From Chelativorans salis (GTDB lineage Bacteria; Pseudomonadota; Alphaproteobacteria; Rhizobiales; Rhizobiaceae): 64,000 bases of DNA. Under the pieces are notes generated by a model. That model was given only the letters and a program-made list of their open reading frames with translations, ran no database searches and was not told the origin of the DNA. The stretch spans positions 620,001 to 684,000 of the forward strand of contig NZ_JAOCZP010000003.1 of assembly GCF_025336525.1 (NCBI RefSeq). The letters run 5' to 3'. Of this stretch, positions 1 to 8,784 are shown piece after piece; position 1 is the stretch's first letter; each line of letters begins with the position of its first letter. Both the position numbers and the translations under genes were made by a program.

Positions 1-19
1 GAAGGACGAGCCCAAGCGC

Positions 20-640
20 CTATATGAAGCGCGCGAGGAGGCTTAGGCCCAACGCGGCCATCACCAGGCCGATCAGGCTGTCGAGCACGCGCCAGGCGCG
101 TGGCCGGGCGAACACCGGCTGCAGGAGCCGGGCGCCGTAGCCCAGTCCGTAGAACCACAGAAATGACGCCGCGATGGCGCCCACGGCAAAGCTCGTGCGT
201 GCCGCGCCGGCATAGGCACCGGACAAAGATCCCACCAGAATCACCGTGTCGAGATAGACGTGCGGGTTGAGGAAGGTGAAGGCGAGGCAGGTGGCGACCG
301 CCGCCTTCAGCCCCGTCGCCCCGCTGCGCGCGGCATGCAGCGCATCGGGGTGCAGGGCACGGCGGAAAGCCTTGGCGGCGTAGGCGAAAAGAAAGACCGC
401 GCCGCCGAGCGTGACCGCCGAAATCAAAACCGGTGAACGGGCCACCAGCGTTCCAAGCCCCGCCACGCCCGCCGCGATCAACGCGGCGTCGGAGAACGAA
501 CAGATCAGGCACAGGATGAAGACGTGCTGGCGCAGCAGGCCTTGGCGCAGGATGAAAGCATTCTGCGCGCCGATCGCCACGATCAGCGAACCGCCGAGGA
601 GAAGACCGGCCAGGAAGGGGGAATAGAGTGGGTCGTCCAT
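20..640 (-). CDS. LysE/ArgO family amino-acid exporter
   Basis: Inner-membrane exporter of basic amino acids by family resemblance (206 aa, the usual length for LysE/ArgO). The family motif GAQNAFILRQG lies at about residues 24-34 and the second conserved stretch FLNPHVYLDT at about 123-132. The chain is almost entirely hydrophobic, consistent with about six membrane helices. The start is the ATG at 640, which gives the typical short N-terminal lead before helix 1. It stands alone and is followed upstream by a palindromic repeat. Family knowledge says arginine, lysine or related solutes are exported; the substrate here is not determined. Confidence 0.88.
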   Translation of the reverse strand: MDDPLYSPFLAGLLLGGSLIVAIGAQNAFILRQGLLRQHVFILCLICSFSDAALIAAGVAGLGTLVARSPVLISAVTLGGAVFLFAYAAKAFRRALHPDALHAARSGATGLKAAVATCLAFTFLNPHVYLDTVILVGSLSGAYAGAARTSFAVGAIAASFLWFYGLGYGARLLQPVFARPRAWRVLDSLIGLVMAALGLSLLARFI

Positions 641-758
641 GGACTGCGATTTGCCCTAGCCAGACGGCGCGTGCAACAGGCAAGCGCGGCAAAGGCATAG
701 GGCCAGCAGCGACATGCCAGCGGACGGACCAGCGCATTCGGAAAATGCCGGTACCCCT

Positions 759-921
759 TTCGCGCCCCCTCCGTCCTGCCGGACATCTCCCCCACGAGGG
801 GAGATTGGCCGTGGCGAAGGTTTCGCCCAGTCGCCTGTGTTACAGGGGAAGCGCCGGCAAAGCGGCCAGCGCAATCCCCCCGTGTGGGAGGAGATGTCCG
901 GCAGGACAGAGGGGGCGCGAA
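759..921. repeat. Palindromic intergenic repeat, 32-bp arms
   Basis: Two 32-bp arms at 759-790 and 890-921 are inverted copies with one mismatch, built around TCCTGCCGGACATCTCC. The inner part carries a shorter run of inverted GCGAAGG/TTCGCC. It fills most of the 313-bp gap between the LysE and YedK genes and I see no gene in it. Similar palindromes are common between genes in Phyllobacteriaceae; copy number here cannot be judged from one window. Confidence 0.85.
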
Positions 922-953
922 GAGCGACACCTACAGAACCCACGCCGGGCGTT

Positions 954-1700
954 TCAAAACAACCGCAATTGCTCCGCCCGTTCCGCAACCTCCTCCTCCA
1001 CCACTTCCGGCTCGACCCGCTCCTGCACCTCCGGCCCCGTATTGGCCACCTTGTTCACTCTGTCGGAAACCGGAACCGCCTCGAAGAACCCCTCCTCCAC
1101 CGGCGCCAGCAAATCCGCCACGTCGCGCGGTTCGGAGCGCACGCAGTCGAGCCAGCGGGAAAAGTGCTCCGGCCGGATGACCGCCGGCATGCGGTGGTGG
1201 ATGTCCGCCAGGTCGCGGCTTGCCGCCGTGGTCAGGATGGCGCCGGTGTCGATCTCACTGCCGCCGGGCTCCGCGTAAGTCTCCATCAGGCCGGCGAAGG
1301 CGATGGGGCCGCCGGAACGGGGGCGTACCCAATAAGCCTGCGTGCGCCCCTTGCCGCTGCGCCGCCATTCGTAGAATCCGGACGCTGGCACTAGGGCGCG
1401 GCGATGGCGCATGGCGGCGCGGAAGGTCGCCTTCTCGGCCGCGGTCTCCGAGCGGGCATTGATGAGAAGCGGCATGTCCTTCGGGTTCTTCGCCCAAGAG
1501 GGAATAAAGCCCCAGCGCACGAGCAGCGCCCGCCGGTCCGGCAGGTTGGAGCCTTCCGGGCGCGGCGCGCCGCCGACGGTCATCAGGATGGGCTGCGTGG
1601 GCGCGATGTTGTAGCGCGGTGGGAAGGCCTCCACCTCGGCGACGCCCAAGAGCGCCTCCACACCCTCCGGCCTGTCAGTCAGCGCAAAGCGTCCGCACAT
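954..1700 (-). CDS. yedK: SOS response-associated peptidase, YedK/HMCES family (DUF159)
   Basis: Protects abasic sites in single-stranded DNA by forming a covalent thiazolidine link through its N-terminal cysteine. The start chosen is the ATG at 1700 because it places Cys at residue 2 (MCGRF), which the chemistry requires; an upstream in-frame start at 1802 would bury it. Other family residues are visible: Asn in NARSET at about 81, Glu in GFYEWR at 111 and His in IHHRMP at about 169. Length is 248 aa. It is divergent from the Nudix gene, with starts 81 bp apart. Confidence 0.93.
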   Translation of the reverse strand: MCGRFALTDRPEGVEALLGVAEVEAFPPRYNIAPTQPILMTVGGAPRPEGSNLPDRRALLVRWGFIPSWAKNPKDMPLLINARSETAAEKATFRAAMRHRRALVPASGFYEWRRSGKGRTQAYWVRPRSGGPIAFAGLMETYAEPGGSEIDTGAILTTAASRDLADIHHRMPAVIRPEHFSRWLDCVRSEPRDVADLLAPVEEGFFEAVPVSDRVNKVANTGPEVQERVEPEVVEEEVAERAEQLRLF

Positions 1701-1781
1701 TCGTCCTGCCTCCATATTCAAGACGGCGTTGCCACGCCGGGGGCTGCGGGTAAGGTAAGGGCATGCACCGAGGATGCAACG

Positions 1782-2186
1782 ATGGACAGGGGTGATATCC
1801 ACGCCGTTTCGGTGGCGGCGATGCAGGACGGCCGCTTTTTGCTGGTACGGCGTGGGCGGGCGCCCGCGCGCGGGCTGTTCGCCTTTCCCGGCGGGCGTGT
1901 CGAGGCCGGTGAGACCGACGAGGAAACGGCACGGCGCGAGCTTCGCGAGGAAACGGGGCTCACGGCGGACGAGATCACTCCCCTGTGCGAGATGACGATC
2001 GACGGCGACGGCGGGCGGCGATACCGGCTCAAGGTCTACCGTGCACTCCAGCTACACGGCACGCCCGTTGCCGGTGATGATGCCGACCATGTGGGCTGGT
2101 ATGCGCTCGACGAGATGCGCGAGCTGCCGATCACGGCAAGCACCCTCGCTGTCGCCGAGGATATGGAAGCCGGCATCGGGAAATAG
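1782..2186 (+). CDS. Nudix hydrolase
   Basis: Small (134 aa) pyrophosphohydrolase. A complete Nudix box GX5EX7REUXEEXGU runs from Gly38 to Leu60 (GRVEAGE...RRELREETGL). The start at 1782 gives MDRGDIHAV, the usual short strand before the fold; the reading frame extends upstream to 1404 but that part overlaps yedK and is a shadow. The family hydrolyses nucleoside diphosphate derivatives, and this size suits a MutT-like or ADP-ribose/sugar-nucleotide enzyme. The substrate is not predictable from sequence. Confidence 0.85.
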   Translation: MDRGDIHAVSVAAMQDGRFLLVRRGRAPARGLFAFPGGRVEAGETDEETARRELREETGLTADEITPLCEMTIDGDGGRRYRLKVYRALQLHGTPVAGDDADHVGWYALDEMRELPITASTLAVAEDMEAGIGK

Positions 2187-2229
2187 CATTTCTCTTGCGT
2201 TGTGACCGGTTTCCCGGCGACAAGAAGGC

Positions 2230-2607
2230 ATGAGATCGTCGTCGAAGCCCTTAGCTGCTGCCGCGCTTTTCCTCGCCTCCGTCTTCGCCGCGCCGGCGGC
2301 CGCCGTCGACGCACCCTACGACCGTCAGCTCATGCGGCTCTCGGAGGTGCTGGGCTCGATCCACTACCTGCGCCGCCTGTGCGGCGAGGAAGATGGCGGC
2401 TGGCGTGCGCAGATGGAGGCGCTGCTCAGGGCCGAAGCCCCATCCGAGGAGCGCCGGGCCAAGCTGGTGGCAAGCTTCAACCACGGGTACCGCTCCTTCG
2501 CAGCGATCTATTCGACCTGCACCGAATCGGCGGTCCAGGCAATCGAGCGCTATATGAGCGAAGGCGAGGCGCTGACGAGCGAGATCGTGCTGCGCTACGG
2601 CAATTAG
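2230..2607 (+). CDS. TIGR02301-type exported protein
   Basis: Protein of 125 aa with a clear signal peptide (about residues 1-25, ending AAPAAAVDA). The mature part is helical with conserved-looking LRRLCGE and NHGYRSFAAIYSTC, which leaves two cysteines that could pair in the periplasm. This matches my memory of TIGR02301, an uncharacterised family found in root-nodule bacteria, Brucella and Caulobacter. It lies 43 bp after the Nudix gene and may be co-transcribed. Function unknown. Confidence 0.75.
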   Translation: MRSSSKPLAAAALFLASVFAAPAAAVDAPYDRQLMRLSEVLGSIHYLRRLCGEEDGGWRAQMEALLRAEAPSEERRAKLVASFNHGYRSFAAIYSTCTESAVQAIERYMSEGEALTSEIVLRYGN

Positions 2608-2785
2608 AGCGGGCTTGCGGCCCGTGAGGGTAAACCCGCCCCACCCGCGATTCACCCGCCGTTAACTGCGATGAGCGGTGCCCGCACGCTGCCGCATTTG
2701 CCGTGGTAGTCCATCGTCTGGGACATTTTGGGACTCCGGCGCACTCCGACCCCGGACCGGCGCCGAAGCGACGGGTGAGGTTGCC

Positions 2786-3043
2786 ATGTATATGACTGTT
2801 GCCGACATCGAAGCGCAGATCGAGGAAGAGAAACGCTCGGCCTGCACCGAATGCCATAGCGCGGCCTGGGCCGAAGGCCTGTGGGCGGGAATCGAACCGG
2901 AGATCATCGCCGAGGCGGCTCTCGCCACGGCCTTGAGCGAGCTCGGCAAAAACGGTGGCGAGGACGCGCTCGTCTCGCTGCTGGAGCATATGCGCGATCG
3001 CGTCCTGGCGGGCGATTTCACCCCGCAACGCACCTGCCATTGA
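2786..3043 (+). CDS. Small hypothetical protein
   Basis: An 85-aa soluble, acidic protein I do not recognise. The ATG at 2786 has GGTGAGG five bases upstream; a second ATG at 2792 is also possible. Visible features are a helical N-terminus (TVADIEAQIEEEKRSAC), a CTEC motif near residue 22 and an Ala/Glu-rich amphipathic middle. No signal peptide. It lies between two exported-protein genes on the same strand. The coherent RBS and amphipathic composition support it as real; it could still be lineage-specific. Confidence 0.6.
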   Translation: MYMTVADIEAQIEEEKRSACTECHSAAWAEGLWAGIEPEIIAEAALATALSELGKNGGEDALVSLLEHMRDRVLAGDFTPQRTCH

Positions 3044-3139
3044 GCTTGCCACCGCCTTTGGGTATGTCTTGCGAGGCAAGCTGCCTCTAACAGTCCGTCT
3101 TAAATCCCGGCGGCCAACAGACGCGCGAAGGTGGCGCCG

Positions 3140-3850
3140 ATGCCGACATTTCTCCCACCGGCCTTCACGGGCCGGCCGTTCGTTGTGGCACTGGCTGTTG
3201 CCGGGCTGCTGAGCCTTACAGCCGAGGCGCGTGCCTTGAGCGAGGCGCTGCCGGAGTACGCATCGGAGGAAGAGGAGCCCGGCGCCGAGCGCATCCTCCT
3301 GCCCGGCGCGGAGCCGTCTTCCCAAGCGGACGACCAGCCGACGGGCGACGTCACGCGGCCCGACACACGCCTCGACGAGGCCTCACCGGAGGTGATCTAC
3401 GACCTCGACCAGCTTCCCGAGCCCGTGCGGCGCATGCGCAACCTCATCATCGAAGCCTCCCGCAGCGGCGATCTGGAGAAGCTGAGGCCGCTCATCGGCA
3501 CGGGTCCGGAGAAGACCCAGCTCTCGCTCGGCGGGCTCGACGGCGACCCGATCGACTTCCTGCGCGAGGTTTCCGGCGACGAGAAAGGCCATGAGATCCT
3601 GGCCATCCTGCTCGAGGTGATGGAAGCGGGCTTTGCGCGGCTCGACGAGGGTACGGAGCGGGAGCGCTATGTATGGCCCTATTTCTTCGCCCTGCCGCTG
3701 GAAGAGCTGACGCCGGAGCAGCGGGTCGAGCTTTTTACGCTTGTCACGGCCGGAGACTATGAAGATATGAAGGCGTTCGGCGCCTATATCTTCTACCGCG
3801 CCGCAATCACGCCGGAAGGGCGCTGGCTGTTCTTCGTCGCAGGCGATTGA
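3140..3850 (+). CDS. Exported hypothetical protein
   Basis: A 236-aa protein with a signal peptide (about residues 1-31, PFVVALAVAGLLSLTAEARA). A low-complexity acidic linker of Glu/Asp/Pro follows, then a helical domain from about residue 80 (PVRRMRNLIIEASRSGDLEKL). The start is ATG 3140, which has GAAGG eight bases upstream; a GTG at 3131 is possible but adds only three residues. It ends 16 bp before the next gene, so the two probably share a transcript. Likely periplasmic; function not recognised. Confidence 0.72.
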   Translation: MPTFLPPAFTGRPFVVALAVAGLLSLTAEARALSEALPEYASEEEEPGAERILLPGAEPSSQADDQPTGDVTRPDTRLDEASPEVIYDLDQLPEPVRRMRNLIIEASRSGDLEKLRPLIGTGPEKTQLSLGGLDGDPIDFLREVSGDEKGHEILAILLEVMEAGFARLDEGTERERYVWPYFFALPLEELTPEQRVELFTLVTAGDYEDMKAFGAYIFYRAAITPEGRWLFFVAGD

Positions 3851-3866
3851 GGAAAATGGAGGCGAT

Positions 3867-4283
3867 ATGCCCGACGCAACCACCCTCGCCCAGCCGGGCA
3901 CAAGCGAACTGCCGCAGGTGCGGCGCGGCAGCCGGACGCGGCTCGTGCGCCGGGTGATCCTCTTCCAGGTGAAGCTTTTCGCGGACGGCCTGCGCGACTT
4001 CGTGATGAGCCCCCTTTCCATTGTCGCCGGCGTCCTCGGCCTCTTCAGCCGCGACCCCGAAGGCGCTTATGATCGCCTCATGCAGTTCGGCCGCGACACG
4101 GACCGGTGGATCAACCTTTTCGATGCCTACGGCGCGCAGCCGGGCGGACAGGGTCCGACGCTGGACGCGGTCGCCGACGAGATCGAGACGGCCATCCGGC
4201 GCGACTATGCCGACGGCGGCGTGAGCGCGCGGAGCGCGGAGGCGATGCTGGGCCTCGCCCGGCAGTTGCGGCGCCGGCGGTAG
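3867..4283 (+). CDS. Conserved small hypothetical protein
   Basis: A 138-aa protein whose middle holds a hydrophobic helix (DFVMSPLSIVAGVLGLFS, about residues 43-60) flanked by an Arg-rich N-terminus, so it is probably an inner-membrane-associated protein. The ATG at 3867 follows GGAGG with normal spacing. It sits 16 bp after an exported protein gene. I recall similar small alphaproteobacterial proteins but cannot assign a role. The strongly basic tail (RQLRRRR) suggests contact with membrane lipid or nucleic acid; this is inference. Confidence 0.65.
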   Translation: MPDATTLAQPGTSELPQVRRGSRTRLVRRVILFQVKLFADGLRDFVMSPLSIVAGVLGLFSRDPEGAYDRLMQFGRDTDRWINLFDAYGAQPGGQGPTLDAVADEIETAIRRDYADGGVSARSAEAMLGLARQLRRRR

Positions 4284-4360
4284 CGGTCTTGCCGACAGGC
4301 CCGGAGCCGCTTACCTAGACGGGAAGCCGCACTCGACCGGATTCGGGGACCGCCCTGCCC

Positions 4361-5212
4361 ATGCCCACAGCCCAGATCGCCGACCGCGCCGTCCTCCTCG
4401 TTACAGGACCGGACGCCGAACCCCTCCTGCAGAACGTCATCACCCCCGATCTTTCCGCCCTTAATGAAGGTGAAGCACGACCGGGAACCCTGCTCACGCC
4501 ACAGGGAAAGATCCTGTTCGATTTCCTCATCTCGCGAACCGGCGACGGCTTCCGGCTCGATTGCCGAAGCGACGTGGCGCCGGACTTCCTCAAGCGGTTG
4601 ATGCTCTACCGGCTTCGGGCAAAGGCGGAGATTTCCCTTGAGGAACAATCTCCTGTCCATGTTTCATGGCAAACTGATTCACCGGCTTCCTGGGACAAAT
4701 CAACATCCGTCGCCGACCACCGTTTCCCCGAGACGGTCGTCCGGCATTACGGCGAAGACGTCAAAGCCGACGCGCCCGAGGAGGAGTGGCACCGCCTGCG
4801 GGTGGCGCACGGCGTGGCCGAGAGCGGCAGCGACTACACGCTTGGCGATGCGTTCCCCCATGACATCCTCTACGACCAGAACGGCGGCGTCGGCCTCAGG
4901 AAGGGCTGCTTCGTCGGCCAGGAGGTGGTCTCGCGCATGCAGCACCGCGGCACCGCACGGCGGCGCCTGGTGATCGTGCACGGCGACGCTCCTCTCCCCG
5001 CCTCCCGCACGGATCTGACGGCCAACGGCCGTGCGCTGGGCGCGCTCGGCACGGTGTGCGGAAATGACGGCCTGGCGATCCTGCGCATCGACAAGGCGGC
5101 CAGCGCCCGCCAGGCCGGAACGCCGATCCTCGCCGGCGACATTCCCGTTACGCTTACCGTGCCCGCCTATGCCTTCACGCTCGACGGCGGCGGTGAGGCG
5201 GAGACGGCCTGA
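4361..5212 (+). CDS. ygfZ: Folate-binding YgfZ/IbA57-like iron-sulfur cluster protein
   Basis: Member of the YgfZ/GcvT family that helps assemble or repair [4Fe-4S] enzymes using tetrahydrofolate. The diagnostic signature KGCFVGQE is at residues 181-188, with the conserved cysteine at 183. Length 283 aa is normal. The last base of its TGA is the first base of the next gene's ATG (TGATG), so the HD hydrolase is translationally coupled. Located in the cytosol. Confidence 0.92.
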   Translation: MPTAQIADRAVLLVTGPDAEPLLQNVITPDLSALNEGEARPGTLLTPQGKILFDFLISRTGDGFRLDCRSDVAPDFLKRLMLYRLRAKAEISLEEQSPVHVSWQTDSPASWDKSTSVADHRFPETVVRHYGEDVKADAPEEEWHRLRVAHGVAESGSDYTLGDAFPHDILYDQNGGVGLRKGCFVGQEVVSRMQHRGTARRRLVIVHGDAPLPASRTDLTANGRALGALGTVCGNDGLAILRIDKAASARQAGTPILAGDIPVTLTVPAYAFTLDGGGEAETA

Positions 5213-5868
5213 TGGCGAAACGCCCGGCCGAGCCGCCGCGCGCCTGGCAGCGCATGCTTTCCGGCCGCCGGCTCGACCTCCTGGATCCCTCCCCCCTGGA
5301 CGTCGAAATCACCGACATCGCGCATGGGCTGGCGCGCGTGGCGCGCTGGAATGGGCAGACTGAGGGCGACCACGCCTTCTCCGTGGCGCAGCACTCACTG
5401 CTGGTCGAGCAGATCTTCCGCCAGCTGAACGAAGATGCCGGCCCCGACTGGGCCATGGCTGCGCTCCTGCACGACGCGCCGGAATATGTCATCGGCGACA
5501 TGATTTCCCCCTTCAAGGCGACACTGGGCGACGACTACAAGTCGGTGGAAAAGCGCCTGCAGCGGGCAATCCACCTGCGCTTCGCCCTGCCGCCCGAAAC
5601 ACCGGCCAAGCTCCTGGCGGCGATCAAGCGCGCCGACCGCATCGCTGCCTTCTTCGAGGCCACAAGGCTTGCCGGTTTCTCCGACCATGAGGCTGCGCGC
5701 TTCTTCGGCCGGCCGCGCGGCTTTTCCGCCGATGCGCTGACCCTCCCCCCGCAGCCCGCCCGCCGCGCCCAAAAAGCCTTTCTCGCCCGCTTTCACCTCA
5801 TCGAGAAGCGACGCGCCAAGGCGTCCGAGACGCGTACAATCAACGGTTTATTCACCTCTTTCCCCTAG
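5212..5868 (+). CDS. HD-domain phosphohydrolase (YfbR-like)
   Basis: A 218-aa metal-dependent HD hydrolase. Metal ligands are visible as His61 (VAQHSLLV), the His87-Asp88 pair in ALLHDAPEY and an Asp in KRADRI further on. This pattern and the APEY context match the YfbR 5'-deoxynucleotidase group, which removes phosphate from dNMPs. Its start overlaps the ygfZ stop by one base. The last 30 residues are basic and less conserved in character. Substrate assignment is from family likeness only. Confidence 0.82.
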   Translation: MAKRPAEPPRAWQRMLSGRRLDLLDPSPLDVEITDIAHGLARVARWNGQTEGDHAFSVAQHSLLVEQIFRQLNEDAGPDWAMAALLHDAPEYVIGDMISPFKATLGDDYKSVEKRLQRAIHLRFALPPETPAKLLAAIKRADRIAAFFEATRLAGFSDHEAARFFGRPRGFSADALTLPPQPARRAQKAFLARFHLIEKRRAKASETRTINGLFTSFP

Positions 5869-6017
5869 GGCATCGATAGAGGCCGAACTGCGGCACTACG
5901 GGGCGAAGCCGGTATTGGCATTCCGAACAACCGATATATCCGACCGGATATAGCCGCCTGATTTGGTCGGGCTGCGGCTGGGGGCTTATGTGTCATGGTT
6001 GAACGGAGACTTTTCAC

Positions 6018-6872
6018 ATGGAAACGGAAACCGCACTTGCACACCTGAGCGAGCTCGCCGTCAGCTATTCCCTCTCCGTGCTGGGTGCGATCGTCCTCAT
6101 CCTCGCCGGCATCATCGCCGCCAGCGTGCTGCAACGCTGGGTGGGAAACAGCCTCCGCCGCTTCCCCAATTTCGACGAGACGCTGGTGCGCTTCCTCTCC
6201 GGAACCGTGCGCTACATCGTGCTTGCGCTGGTGCTCGTTGCCGTTCTGGCGCAGTTCGGCGTGCAGACGGCCAGCATCATCGCCGCCCTCGGCGCGGCTG
6301 GTCTCGCCATCGGCCTCGCCCTCCAGGGCACGCTGCAGAATGTCGCCGCCGGCATCATGCTCCTGGCACTCAGGCCTTTCCGGGTCGGCGAATATGTCGA
6401 TGCCAGCGGCATTGCCGGCACGATCGAGGAGGTCGGCCTTTTCGCCACCGAGCTGAAGACCGCGGACGGGATCTACATCCTGGCCCCCAATAGCGAGCTC
6501 TGGAACAAGGCCATCACCAACTACTCGCGCAACGCGCTACGCCGCTTCGACCTAGCGATCGGCATCGGCTATGGCGACGACATCGAAAAGGCGCGGAAGA
6601 TCCTGATAGACCTAGCGGAGGCGGACGAACGCGTGGTCTCGGTGCCGGAACCCTCCACCTTCGTCGGCGACCTGGGCGACAGCGCCGTTGTGGTGACACT
6701 CCGCTACTGGACGGCCACGATCGATTTCTGGTCGGCCCGGTTCGACCTCACCCAAGCGGCGAAGCAGGCTTTCGACAAGAACGGCATCTCCATCCCCTTC
6801 CCGCAGCGCGATATCCACTACGTCCCCGCGGAAGCGCCGAAACCACCCGCAAAGCCACGCCGCGCGGCCTAG
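6018..6872 (+). CDS. mscS: Small-conductance mechanosensitive channel, MscS family
   Basis: Inner-membrane channel that opens on osmotic downshock. It is 284 aa, close to E. coli MscS. Three hydrophobic segments occupy about residues 15-40, 60-82 and 88-117; the third is the Ala/Gly-packed pore helix (SIIAALGAAGLAIGLALQG). The cytosolic beta domain follows with PFRVGEYVD and the ITNYSRN segment. GGAG sits about ten bases before the ATG. A hairpin at 6901-6924 follows the gene. Confidence 0.95.
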   Translation: METETALAHLSELAVSYSLSVLGAIVLILAGIIAASVLQRWVGNSLRRFPNFDETLVRFLSGTVRYIVLALVLVAVLAQFGVQTASIIAALGAAGLAIGLALQGTLQNVAAGIMLLALRPFRVGEYVDASGIAGTIEEVGLFATELKTADGIYILAPNSELWNKAITNYSRNALRRFDLAIGIGYGDDIEKARKILIDLAEADERVVSVPEPSTFVGDLGDSAVVVTLRYWTATIDFWSARFDLTQAAKQAFDKNGISIPFPQRDIHYVPAEAPKPPAKPRRAA

Positions 6873-6900
6873 ATACCGGCGTCCGAGCGCCTTCACGGCC

Positions 6901-6924
6901 AAGGCGGGCGCATAAGCCCGCCTT
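6901..6924 (+). terminator. Hairpin after mscS
   Basis: A perfect 9-bp stem (AAGGCGGGC/GCCCGCCTT) with a 6-base loop begins 29 bases after the mscS stop. There is no U-run directly after it, so it may stabilise the transcript or act only weakly as a terminator. Confidence 0.55.
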
Positions 6925-7024
6925 CTCAATTCATCAAAACTATTGAACGCACAGGCCTCATCAATTCGTTCAAATAATCACAGGCTTCAGCTAGTTTACG
7001 CCCTCCACCATCGCGAGATCCCCC

Positions 7025-8260
7025 ATGGCCGAAGCCGCTGCCGCCCGTCCCGCCCCCTCCTTCCCCTGGCTGATCGTCATTTGCGGCTGCATCATCGCCG
7101 CCCTCACCTTCGGTCCCCGTTCGGCCATGGGCTTCTTTCAGCTTCCGATGCTGGAAGAGAAGGGCTGGGACCGCACCACCTTCGGCCTCGCCATGGCCCT
7201 GCAGAACCTGCTCTGGGGCATCGGACAGCCCGTCTTCGGCGCCATCGCAGACCGTTTCGGCACCTGGCGCGTGCTGGCGCTTTCCGGCCTTCTCTACGCA
7301 CTCGGCCTGTTCCTCATGGCGACCGCCGAGAGCGAGGCGATGCTGCATATCGGCGGCGGCGTGCTCGTCGGCCTCGGCGTGGCTGCCGGTTCCTTCTCCA
7401 TCGTGCTCGCCGCCTTCGCCCGCAACGTGCCGGCGGAAAGCCGCAGCCTCGTCTTCGGCATCGGCACGGCGGCGGGCTCGGCCGGCATGTTCCTCTTCGC
7501 ACCCATCAGCCAGGGGATGATCGATGCCTATGGCTGGTCCGACACGCTCGTCTACATGTCGATCGCCATGCTGGTCGTCCCCGTGCTCGCCATCCCGCTT
7601 ATCGGCAACTCGAAGAGCGGCAGGGTGCAGCAGGTCGAGTTCGAGCAGACGTTCGGAGCAGCGCTCCGCGAGGCCTTCGCCCATCGCAGCTTCATGCTGC
7701 TCGTCTCCGGCTTCTTCGTCTGCGGTTTTCAGGTGGCCTTTATCACCGCGCATTTCCCCGCCTATATCGGTGATATCGGCATCGATGCGCGCTATGCGGT
7801 GATCGCTCTGGCATTGATCGGCTTCTTCAACGTCATCGGCTCGCTCGCCTCTGGCTTCATCGGCCAGCGCTACCCGAAGCCCGCCTTCCTGGCGCTGATC
7901 TACATCGGACGCTCGATCGCGGTGACGGCCTTCCTCCTCCTGCCGCAGACGCCCACCACCGTGATCGTCTTCGCCATCGTCATGGGGCTCTTGTGGCTGT
8001 CGACCGTGCCGCCCACCAACGCGCTCGTCGCCGTCATGTTCGGCACGCGCTATCTCGGCATGCTGGGTGGCATCGTCTTCTTCTCGCATCAGGTCGGCTC
8101 CTTCCTGGGCGTGTGGCTGGGCGGCTATCTCTACGACCAGTTCGGCTCCTACGATGCAGTGTGGTGGCTGGGCGTGGCGCTCGGCATCTTCGCTGCGGCG
8201 GTGCACTGGCCGATCCAGGAGAAGCCGGTCGACAGGCCGGCGATGGCAGCGGCGGAGTAG
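7025..8260 (+). CDS. MFS transporter
   Basis: A 411-aa major facilitator with about twelve hydrophobic segments. The loop between helices 2 and 3 reads GAIADRFGTWRV, the MFS motif A region. The overall layout (FGPRSAMGFFQLPMLEE near the start, then a PAESRSLVFGIG loop) resembles the monocarboxylate/oxalate-formate-like MFS group common in Rhizobiales. The substrate is unknown. The nearest downstream gene is the foreign-looking scrap at 8273, so the two are probably unrelated. Confidence 0.88.
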   Translation: MAEAAAARPAPSFPWLIVICGCIIAALTFGPRSAMGFFQLPMLEEKGWDRTTFGLAMALQNLLWGIGQPVFGAIADRFGTWRVLALSGLLYALGLFLMATAESEAMLHIGGGVLVGLGVAAGSFSIVLAAFARNVPAESRSLVFGIGTAAGSAGMFLFAPISQGMIDAYGWSDTLVYMSIAMLVVPVLAIPLIGNSKSGRVQQVEFEQTFGAALREAFAHRSFMLLVSGFFVCGFQVAFITAHFPAYIGDIGIDARYAVIALALIGFFNVIGSLASGFIGQRYPKPAFLALIYIGRSIAVTAFLLLPQTPTTVIVFAIVMGLLWLSTVPPTNALVAVMFGTRYLGMLGGIVFFSHQVGSFLGVWLGGYLYDQFGSYDAVWWLGVALGIFAAAVHWPIQEKPVDRPAMAAAE

Positions 8261-8272
8261 CGGCTGGCGCAA

Positions 8273-8587
8273 TTGTCCAAATTGGCAGACATCATCAACG
8301 CACTCGAGGCGCAGTCGTGGTCAAGCTGGGTCTATCTCGATGACGCGGCCACCCTTACCGGTGAAACCGACGTTCTGGTCATAGACCCTGATGAAGCGGA
8401 GCTGGGCAACGACGACTTCACACCCCTCGTGGTCCAAGAGGCAGGATATTCTGAGTTCTTGTCCATCGCTGACATGCAATCGGTGGTCAGCAATCTCTCG
8501 CAGCAGATATCCGAGCCGTCCCTCGATCAAAAGATACAGGCGCTGCAGCACTATTTTGCAAATGATGCGTTCATCAGAATTGGGTAA
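8273..8587 (+). CDS. Small hypothetical protein, partner of CopG remnant
   Basis: A 104-aa acidic protein that I do not recognise. The only full-length start is TTG at 8273, without a good RBS, so the start is uncertain. Motifs visible are SWSSWVYLDDAATL near the N-terminus and an acidic stretch DPDEAELGNDD. Base use is lower in G+C than its neighbours, suggesting transfer. Its TAA overlaps the next ATG by one base (TAATG), which argues that the two genes were a translationally coupled pair. It does not look like BrnT, HigB or RelE. Confidence 0.55.
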   Translation: MSKLADIINALEAQSWSSWVYLDDAATLTGETDVLVIDPDEAELGNDDFTPLVVQEAGYSEFLSIADMQSVVSNLSQQISEPSLDQKIQALQHYFANDAFIRIG

Positions 8588-8784
8588 TGAGCCAGCTCGA
8601 TACGCGCAAGACGCTTAAGCCGATCCCAACCTTCCGCAACGAAGCCGAAGAACGGCTATTCTGGGAAACGCACGCCTCGGTGGACTATGTGGACTGGAGC
8701 AACGCGGAGCGCGTGCCTCCCTCCCAAGCTCAGGCGTCAGGAGGAAGGGAACACCTCCTGCCGAAGGCTGCGCGTAAGCGCTGA
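8587..8784 (+). pseudogene. Truncated CopG-type antitoxin
   Basis: The N-terminus (TLKPIPTFRNEAEERLFWET then VDYVDWSNAERV) matches the PF12441 CopG antitoxin family, where this section is followed by a ribbon-helix-helix DNA-binding domain. Here likeness stops at about 8717 and the remaining 20 or so codons are unrelated; they run 48 bases into the 3' end of recO on the other strand. The ribbon-helix-helix half is missing. I read it as a remnant cut off at the recO junction, not a working antitoxin. Confidence 0.6.

Noticed and set aside
6926-8272. 448-codon minus-strand frame opposite the MFS gene
   Set aside because: His/Glu/Arg-rich shadow; the plus strand encodes a clear membrane transporter.
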